A DNA stretch of 6,022 nt from Burkholderiales bacterium (GTDB lineage Bacteria > Pseudomonadota > Gammaproteobacteria > Burkholderiales > JACMKV01). The stretch's first letter is position 1. Each line of letters starts with the position of its first letter. Position numbers and translations under genes: made by a program. A model generated the notes under the pieces. That model was not told where the DNA came from, did no database searches, and was given only the letters and a program-made list of their open reading frames with translations. This document shows positions 1-6,022 of the stretch, piece by piece. The DNA lies in contig JACMKV010000177.1 of NCBI GenBank assembly GCA_014379915.1, positions 1-6,022 of the forward strand, written 5' to 3'.

Positions 1-2791
<2,791 letters not shown>

Positions 2792-2816
2792 ATCACCTAA
2801 TTTGGTAAACGACGAA

Positions 2817-3293
2817 ATGAACAAGATTCCGTTAACCGTGGCCGGCGCCGAATCGCTGCGCGCCGAACTCCAGCAACTGAAAAGCGTACAACGCCCATCC
2901 GTGATTGCCGCCATCGCCGAAGCGCGTGCGCATGGCGACCTCTCGGAAAACGCCGAATACGCGGCTGCCAAAGAGCGGCAGAGCTTCATCGAGGGCCGCA
3001 TCATCGAAGTCGAATCCAAGCTGTCGAACGCGCAGATCATCGATCCGGCGGCGCTCGAAGCCGATGGCCGCTGTGTGTTCGGCGCCAGCGTCGAACTCGA
3101 AGAAGTGGAAAGCGGTGATGTGGTGTCTTACCAGATCGTCGGCGACGACGAGGCTGATTTGAAGCTTGGCAAGATTTCGATCAGTTCGCCAATGGCGCGC
3201 GCCTTGATCGGCAAATCGTCGGGCGACGTTGCCGAAGTGCAGGCGCCGGGCGGGATCAGGGAATACGAGATACGGGACGTGAAGTATGTTTAG
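2817..3293 (+). CDS. greA: Transcription elongation factor GreA
   Basis: GreA enters the secondary channel of RNA polymerase and stimulates cleavage of backtracked transcripts, rescuing arrested complexes. The ATG at 2817 gives 158 residues, the same length as E. coli GreA, and begins MNKIPLTVAGAESLRAEL, which matches the family start. The N-terminal coiled coil covers about residues 12-75. Its tip carries HGDLSENAEY with the acidic pair D41 and E44 that positions the catalytic metal. The FKBP-like C-terminal domain includes VGDDEADLK, SPMARALIGK and the closing PGGIREYEIRDVKY. An in-frame TTG at 2802 would add five residues but has no better ribosome site; neither start has a clear Shine-Dalgarno. 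The gene lies 25 nt after carB, which suggests one transcription unit and possibly translational linkage. The following TAG runs directly into a G-rich tract. Confidence 0.98.
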   Translation: MNKIPLTVAGAESLRAELQQLKSVQRPSVIAAIAEARAHGDLSENAEYAAAKERQSFIEGRIIEVESKLSNAQIIDPAALEADGRCVFGASVELEEVESGDVVSYQIVGDDEADLKLGKISISSPMARALIGKSSGDVAEVQAPGGIREYEIRDVKYV

Positions 3294-3430
3294 GGGGCAG
3301 GGAACAGGGATTAGGTCAGGGGTGAGGGGCCAAGGGTCAGGGAGGAGTCGGGTTGGGGGAGCGGCTTGATTGCCCTATCCCCTGCTTTGTTTTGATTTCC
3401 TATTCCCTGAGCCCTGATCCCTGACCCTGC
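3293..3430. repeat. G-rich/C-rich degenerate inverted repeat with quadruplex potential
   Basis: Immediately after the greA stop codon the + strand carries degenerate CAGGGA/TCAGGGA-type units over 3293-3359, followed by a C-rich arm over 3372-3430. Matching arms include an 11-base perfect pair (3333-3343 with 3418-3428, AGGGTCAGGGA) and an 11-base pair with one mismatch (3305-3315 with 3399-3409). G runs at 3319-3322, 3326-3329, 3334-3336, 3340-3342, 3350-3352 and 3355-3359 are separated by loops of 3, 4, 3, 7 and 2 bases, which satisfies the usual intramolecular quadruplex pattern. There is no T-run after a compact stem, so this is not a standard intrinsic terminator, although it could still end or pause greA transcription. 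Similar G-rich heptamer tracts occur between genes in other proteobacteria (from memory, not checked). Confidence 0.7.
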
Positions 3431-3438
3431 TTTAAGAG

Positions 3439-3698
3439 TTAATCCCGCGGCCACCGGCGCAGAAACTCTTCAAAACACATCCGCTCGACGCCCTCGACTC
3501 TGCTCGCGCCTTTTTCATTTCATCGAGCGAGTGGCGCGTGATATCGAATGCCCTGGTCGCATTGTGCAGGTAAAGCGCTTTCCATTTCGCGATCGATTGA
3601 TCGCCGGCGGGTGGTGGGATCTGGCGATCCCATTCCCCTTTTCCGTGCGGACTATTTGGAACTACTGCTTCGCGGCAACCTCGTGGGTCAAAAGGGGG
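3439..3698 (-). pseudogene. Apparent remnant of an unidentified minus-strand gene
   Basis: Read on the minus strand, frame 1 is open from 3698 (bounded by a TAA at 3701-3699) and encodes GKGEWDRQIPPPAGDQ, then AKWKALYLHNATRAFD, then ITRHSLDEMKK. At a run of five T on the + strand (3511-3515) the sensible sequence moves to another minus frame, giving GASRVEGVERMCFEEFLRRW and ending in PRD with a TAA at 3441-3439. Adding one base to the T run joins both parts into a continuous C-terminal fragment of roughly 85 residues. No ATG, GTG or TTG start with a ribosome site is visible, so the 5' part is missing. I do not recognise the family. The call rests on protein-like composition alone. It could be a chance open stretch, or a real gene disrupted by decay or sequencing error. 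Confidence 0.4.
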
Positions 3699-3748
3699 TT
3701 AACGGTTACTTGATCTGGAGTGCCTGCTTCATCCCGGTTAGTCTCGCG

Positions 3749-3754
3749 TATACT
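3749..3754 (+). promoter_or_regulatory. Possible -10 element for the DUF4149 gene
   Basis: TATACT at 3749-3754 matches the sigma-70 -10 consensus at five of six positions and lies 45 nt before the likely TTG start at 3800. No convincing -35 is present: the best nearby hexamer, TTCATC at 3728-3733, has a short 15-base spacer and only three matches. Because the long G-rich tract separates this region from greA, a separate promoter here is plausible, but this is inference. Confidence 0.25.
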
Positions 3755-3799
3755 GCGCCTGCCGCGCTCCATCACTTCCGGCTGAATGTCCTTCTTCCG

Positions 3800-4027
3800 T
3801 TGAAACATTTGGCTGACAGGCTGCAATTCGTCGCCATCACCTTGTGGGTCGGTGGCCTGTGGGCGATCGGCTACATCGCCGCGCCGTCGCTGTTCACGCA
3901 ACTTGCCGACCGCGCGCTGGCCGGCCAGCTTGCCGGTAAAATGTTCACCCTGATCGCGTACGTCGGAATCGGCTGCAGCGTATATCTGGTGCTGTATCGG
4001 GCGATTCGCTACCGCGCGCTGTCTTAA
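3800..4027 (+). CDS. DUF4149 family membrane protein, N-terminal part (frameshifted)
   Basis: This ORF encodes the first half of a small inner-membrane protein of the DUF4149 type, whose molecular function is unknown. From a TTG at 3800 it reads MKHLADRLQFVAITLWVGGL and continues with AIGYIAAPSLF, LADRALAGQLAGKMF and the second hydrophobic segment TLIAYVGIGCSVYLVLYRAI. That gives two predicted membrane helices in 75 residues. An ATG at 3548 in the same frame would give 159 residues, but the added part has no family character, overlaps the apparent minus-strand remnant and has no ribosome site. The TTG also lacks a Shine-Dalgarno, so the start is uncertain. The frame ends at TAA 4025-4027. Removing one T from TCTTAAA (4022-4028) fuses it to the next ORF as one protein of ~150 residues, close to normal family length. 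Position after greA fits the usual betaproteobacterial order. Confidence 0.75.
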   Translation: MKHLADRLQFVAITLWVGGLWAIGYIAAPSLFTQLADRALAGQLAGKMFTLIAYVGIGCSVYLVLYRAIRYRALS

Positions 4028-4031
4028 ACGA

Positions 4032-4253
4032 ATGTTTTTCTGGACGACGCTGGCCATGCTCGTGTTGGCGGTCATCGCGCAATTCGGGGTGCAGCCGATA
4101 CTCGCGAGTCTCAGGCAGCAGGCGCTCCCGTCCATGGTGATGGAGAGCGTCTTCAAGCAGCGCTTCGCGACCTGGCACGGCGTCGCGAGCGGCTTGTATT
4201 TGATTCAAAGTGTTCTCGGTCTGATTCTAGTGCTAAAGCAGCGCGAAGCCTAA
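4032..4253 (+). CDS. DUF4149 family membrane protein, C-terminal part (frameshifted)
   Basis: This 73-residue ORF begins at ATG 4032, four bases after the stop of the previous ORF and in the +1 frame. It contains the second half of the family: a helix at about residues 3-24 (TTLAMLVLAVIAQFGVQPIL), the loop ASLRQQALPSMVMESVFKQR, then the conserved FATWHGVASGLYLIQSVLG leading into a final helix. A complete member would have all four helices in one chain. Here the second half is either a separate polypeptide made by reinitiation at the nearby ATG, or the downstream part of a gene broken by a one-base insertion or a sequencing error. No ribosome site other than the coupling distance is apparent. 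The stop codon TAA (4251-4253) overlaps the left end of a small mobile element, so the original last residues may have been altered by its insertion. Confidence 0.75.
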   Translation: MFFWTTLAMLVLAVIAQFGVQPILASLRQQALPSMVMESVFKQRFATWHGVASGLYLIQSVLGLILVLKQREA

Positions 4254-4469
4254 CAGGCTGTTGAAAACCTACTGCGCTTGCCAGTACTTCGTTGCTCAGG
4301 GCCTCAAAATGCTCATGTATTCCCATGCCGCCGCACCACGGTTGCCAAGCGCCGGATGAATAGCGGTCGCTATACGCGCCTGCGGGGTCGCATCCCCGCC
4401 TGCCCGGCGTGGAATCCTGCTCCTCCCGCAGGCAGCGCGCTGCGCTCGCTACTTTTTTCAACAGCTTGT
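4253..4469. mobile_element. 217-bp nonautonomous MITE-like element with terminal inverted repeats and flanking TA
   Basis: The left end ACAGGCTGTTGAAAA (4253-4267) pairs with the right end (4455-4469, reverse complement ACAAGCTGTTGAAAA) over 15 bases with one mismatch. TA flanks both sides (4251-4252 and 4470-4471), as expected for a TA target duplication of the IS630/Tc1-mariner type. The interior holds no plausible gene. It has further pairings: CCTGCGGG 4379-4386 with CCCGCAGG 4425-4432, an inner GCGGGG/CCCCGC hairpin (4382-4387/4394-4399), and TAGCG/CGCTA (4361-4365/4368-4372). The left-end motif CAGGCTGTTGAAAA resembles termini of dispersed repeats in many proteobacterial genomes (from memory). 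The element occupies nearly the whole gap between the DUF4149 gene and rlmE. Confidence 0.7.
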
Positions 4470-4500
4470 TAATCAGCGGTTTCTCCAGCCCTGTTTCTCC

Positions 4501-5166
4501 GTGAAGCGCAGTCGAACCAGCAAAGCGTGGATGCGCGAACACGTAAATGATTTTTACGTGCAGCAGGCGAAGCGCGAAGGCTACCGGTCACGCGCGGCAT
4601 TCAAGCTCATCGAGATCAATAAGCGCGACCGGTTAATCGTCCAAGGCATGACCGTGGTCGATCTGGGTGCAACCCCGGGCGGCTGGTCGCAGATCGCCGC
4701 CGGACTGGTCGGATCATCCGGCCATGTCTACGCCATCGATCTGCTGCCGATGGCGCCGCTGCGGAATGTGACGTTCATCCAGGGCAGCATTGACGACGAC
4801 GACAACGTCATGCAGCAGTTGCGTACGGCGACCGGTACGCGCGGCGTCGATCTTGTAATATCCGACATCTCGCCCAATATCTCGGGCATCGGCCTGGTCG
4901 ACCAGGCGCGCGTCATGGCGCTGGCCGAACGCACTTTGGAAATCACCGCAAGTTATTTGAAACCGGGCGGGAATCTCCTAGTCAAAGTTTTCCAGGGGCA
5001 GGGATTTGAAGCATTTTTGCGCAGCATGAGGGCGCTGTTTGCCGAGGTTGTCACGCGAAAGCCGGAGGCATCGCGCGGGCGCAGCAACGAGATTTACCTG
5101 CTTGGGAAACGCCGCCGGGCGGTCGCTGCCGCGGCGGCTCCGGCACTGCCGCTGTCCTCGAAATAG
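4501..5166 (+). CDS. rlmE: 23S rRNA (uridine-2552 2'-O) methyltransferase RlmE (FtsJ/RrmJ)
   Basis: RlmE transfers a methyl group from S-adenosylmethionine to the 2'-O of U2552 in the A-loop of 23S rRNA, a late step in 50S maturation. From GTG 4501 the protein has 221 residues, against 209 in E. coli. The SAM-binding motif VVDLGATPGGWSQ is at residues 52-64. The catalytic tetrad is complete: K35 (RAAFKL), D122 (ISDISPNISG), K162 (LVKVFQGQGF) and E197 (RSNEIYLL), matching E. coli K38, D124, K164 and E199. The extra length is an Arg/Ala-rich tail (KRRRAVAAAAAPALPL). GTG is chosen because the next start, ATG at 4531, would remove conserved N-terminal residues; no Shine-Dalgarno precedes it. The gene starts 31 nt after a MITE-like element, so its promoter must lie in or beyond that element. 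ftsH follows 132 nt downstream, the usual partner. Confidence 0.97.
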   Translation: MKRSRTSKAWMREHVNDFYVQQAKREGYRSRAAFKLIEINKRDRLIVQGMTVVDLGATPGGWSQIAAGLVGSSGHVYAIDLLPMAPLRNVTFIQGSIDDDDNVMQQLRTATGTRGVDLVISDISPNISGIGLVDQARVMALAERTLEITASYLKPGGNLLVKVFQGQGFEAFLRSMRALFAEVVTRKPEASRGRSNEIYLLGKRRRAVAAAAAPALPLSSK

Positions 5167-5298
5167 GTTTAGAATGGAGTCGTAAAATGGCCTGTGAAAG
5201 ACTCGCAAGGAGTCGAAAAAACGTCCAATTTGTCGTGACGATAGCAGGCGCAGTTATTGGCTGGTTGGATTTTCGCGCAGTATGCAGAAGGAGTTACC
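5167..5298 (+). other. rlmE-ftsH intergenic region, no clear promoter
   Basis: I see no convincing sigma-70 or sigma-32 promoter for ftsH in this 132-base gap. TAAAAT at 5183-5188 resembles a -10 but lacks a spaced -35. A small hairpin GACTC/GAGTC (5200-5204 with 5210-5214, 5-base loop) is followed by A rather than T residues, so it is not a + strand terminator. GGAGTCG occurs twice (5176-5182 and 5209-5215); the first copy supplies the ribosome site of the candidate small ORF. ftsH is therefore likely to be read from rlmE. Confidence 0.4.
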
Positions 5299-5306
5299 TT
5301 GAATAA
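5187..5306 (+). CDS. Candidate small ORF (39 aa) upstream of and overlapping ftsH
   Basis: ATG 5187 is preceded by GGAG at 5176-5179 with a 7-base spacer, a better ribosome site than those of greA or rlmE. The 39-codon frame begins MACERLARSRKN, has a hydrophobic centre VQFVVTIAGAVIGWLDF long enough for one membrane helix, and ends RRSYLE with TAA at 5304-5306. It fills almost the whole rlmE-ftsH gap and overlaps the first codons of ftsH (TTG at 5299-5301), an arrangement typical of translational coupling. I know of no described leader peptide here. The frame could be open by chance, since the ftsH ribosome site lies inside it. If real, it may be a coupled leader controlling ftsH or a small membrane protein; either role is inference. 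Confidence 0.3.
   Translation: MACERLARSRKNVQFVVTIAGAVIGWLDFRAVCRRSYLE
5288..5293 (+). promoter_or_regulatory. ftsH ribosome binding site, deciding a TTG start
   Basis: AAGGAG at 5288-5293 lies 5 bases before TTG 5299 but 14 bases before the in-frame ATG at 5308. The spacing therefore favours TTG as the start codon, giving MNNMIKT as the N-terminus, which is like other betaproteobacterial FtsH starts. Confidence 0.75.
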
Positions 5307-6022
5307 TATGATCAAAACCGTAGCTATCTGGCTGGTGATTGCACTCGTGCTGATGACGGTGTTCAACCAGTTCAGCACCCGCCAGACCGCGCAAAGCCCG
5401 ATCGAATATTCCCAGTTTATCGAAGAGGTCAAACAGGGAAGGGTGGCGAAAGTCACCATCGAGGGGCGCGTGCTGAAAGGCGTCAAGTCCGACGGCAAGC
5501 GCTTCACGACCTATTCGCCGTCCGATCCGTGGCTGGTTTCCGATCTGCTCAAGAATGGCGTCATCATCGAGGCCAAGCCCGAGGAAGAGCCGTCGCTGTT
5601 GATGAACATTTTTGTGTCGTGGTTCCCGATGCTGCTTCTGATCGGCGTCTGGATATTCTTCATGCGCCAGATGCAGGGCGGCGGGCGCGGCGGCGCGTTT
5701 TCGTTCGGCAAGAGCCGCGCGCGCATGCTCGACGACACGTCGAATCAAGTCACGTTCGCCGATGTCGCCGGTTGCGAGGAAGCGAAGGAAGAAGTCGCCG
5801 AACTCGTCGAATTCCTGCGCGATCCCAGCAAATTCCAGAAGCTCGGCGGCCGCATTCCGCGCGGCGTGTTGATGGTCGGCTCACCGGGCACCGGTAAAAC
5901 GTTGCTGGCGCGCGCGATTGCCGGCGAAGCCAAAGTGCCGTTCTTCAGCATTTCGGGTTCCGATTTCGTCGAGATGTTCGTCGGTGTCGGCGCGGCGCGG
6001 GTGCGCGATATGTTCGAACAGG
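5299..6022 (+). CDS. ftsH: ATP-dependent zinc metalloprotease FtsH, 3'-truncated by window edge
   Basis: FtsH is a membrane-anchored hexameric AAA+ protease that extracts and degrades membrane proteins and short-lived cytosolic regulators such as sigma-32 and LpxC in E. coli. The window holds the first 241 codons. Helix 1 spans about residues 6-24 (TVAIWLVIALVLMTVFNQF). The periplasmic domain follows, with SPIEYSQFIEEVKQGRVAKV. Helix 2 is about residues 101-122 (NIFVSWFPMLLLIGVWIFF). Then come the linker GKSRARMLDD, the AAA start VTFADVAGCEEAKEEV, Walker A GSPGTGKT (residues 194-201) and the aromatic pore loop MFVGVG with F227. The second residue of Walker A is Ser where Pro is usual. Walker B, the second region of homology, the HEXXH zinc site and the C-terminus lie beyond the window. 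Start TTG 5299 is set by the AAGGAG spacing. Confidence 0.98.
   Translation, partial: MNNMIKTVAIWLVIALVLMTVFNQFSTRQTAQSPIEYSQFIEEVKQGRVAKVTIEGRVLKGVKSDGKRFTTYSPSDPWLVSDLLKNGVIIEAKPEEEPSLLMNIFVSWFPMLLLIGVWIFFMRQMQGGGRGGAFSFGKSRARMLDDTSNQVTFADVAGCEEAKEEVAELVEFLRDPSKFQKLGGRIPRGVLMVGSPGTGKTLLARAIAGEAKVPFFSISGSDFVEMFVGVGAARVRDMFEQ

Noticed and set aside
2802..2816. TTG start for greA, five codons upstream
   Set aside because: ATG 2817 gives exactly the 158-residue family length and the normal N-terminus; the TTG has no Shine-Dalgarno.
3589..3631. Two perfect 6-bp hairpins, GCGATC/GATCGC and GGGATC/GATCCC, each with a 4-base loop
   Set aside because: They are short GATC-containing palindromes likely to occur by chance and lie within the putative coding remnant; no T-run or repeat context supports a function.
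3548..3799. Upstream extension of the DUF4149 ORF from ATG 3548 (159 aa total)
   Set aside because: The extra ~84 residues show no family likeness, have no ribosome site, precede the possible promoter and overlap the more protein-like minus-strand remnant.
3662..4156. 164-codon minus-strand ORF opposite the DUF4149 gene
   Set aside because: It is the antisense shadow of recognisable DUF4149 sequence, is rich in Arg/Gln, and I see no family motif in it.
4342..4376. TTGCCA and TATACG as a promoter inside the MITE-like element
   Set aside because: The hexamers are 23 bases apart, too far for sigma-70, and no better pairing was found.
5200..5220. GACTC/GAGTC hairpin after rlmE as a terminator
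   Set aside because: The stem is only 5 bp and is followed by A residues on the + strand; on the minus strand only three T follow.

Overview
This window looks like a chromosomal housekeeping region from a betaproteobacterium, probably Burkholderiales or Nitrosomonadales-like. The evidence is the gene order carB, greA, a DUF4149 membrane protein, rlmE, ftsH, the moderately high GC content, and protein sequences close to the proteobacterial forms. The species cannot be fixed from the sequence. All confidently called genes are on the + strand, and the first and last genes run off the edges.

Layout: 2-2791 is carB without its first ~164 codons (large subunit of carbamoyl-phosphate synthetase, feeding pyrimidine and arginine synthesis). 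2817-3293 is greA (transcript-cleavage factor). 3294-3799 has no intact gene. It holds a G-rich/C-rich inverted-repeat tract with quadruplex potential just after greA, an apparent decayed minus-strand coding fragment (3439-3698), and a possible promoter. 3800-4253 is a DUF4149-type membrane protein split by a single-base frameshift into two ORFs 4 nt apart. 4253-4469 is a 217-bp nonautonomous element with terminal inverted repeats and flanking TA dinucleotides; it begins inside the stop codon of the DUF4149 gene and ends 31 nt before rlmE. 4501-5166 is rlmE (23S rRNA Um2552 methyltransferase). 5299-6022 is the N-terminal third of ftsH (membrane AAA+ metalloprotease). Between rlmE and ftsH lies a candidate 39-codon small ORF with a good ribosome binding site whose stop lies just past, and out of frame with, the ftsH start codon.

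The conserved genes serve nucleotide supply (carB), transcription elongation (greA), 50S ribosome maturation (rlmE) and membrane protein quality control (ftsH). rlmE-ftsH is a widely conserved pair. The unusual part is the 3.3-4.5 kb stretch, where repeats, gene decay or indels and a small mobile element are concentrated. The yhbY gene that in many relatives lies divergent from rlmE is not visible here. I see no complete novel system. The best leads are the small ORF upstream of ftsH, the transposon-like element at the DUF4149 stop codon, the split DUF4149 gene and the minus-strand remnant. Two apparent one-base indels in the same stretch mean sequencing error must be excluded first.
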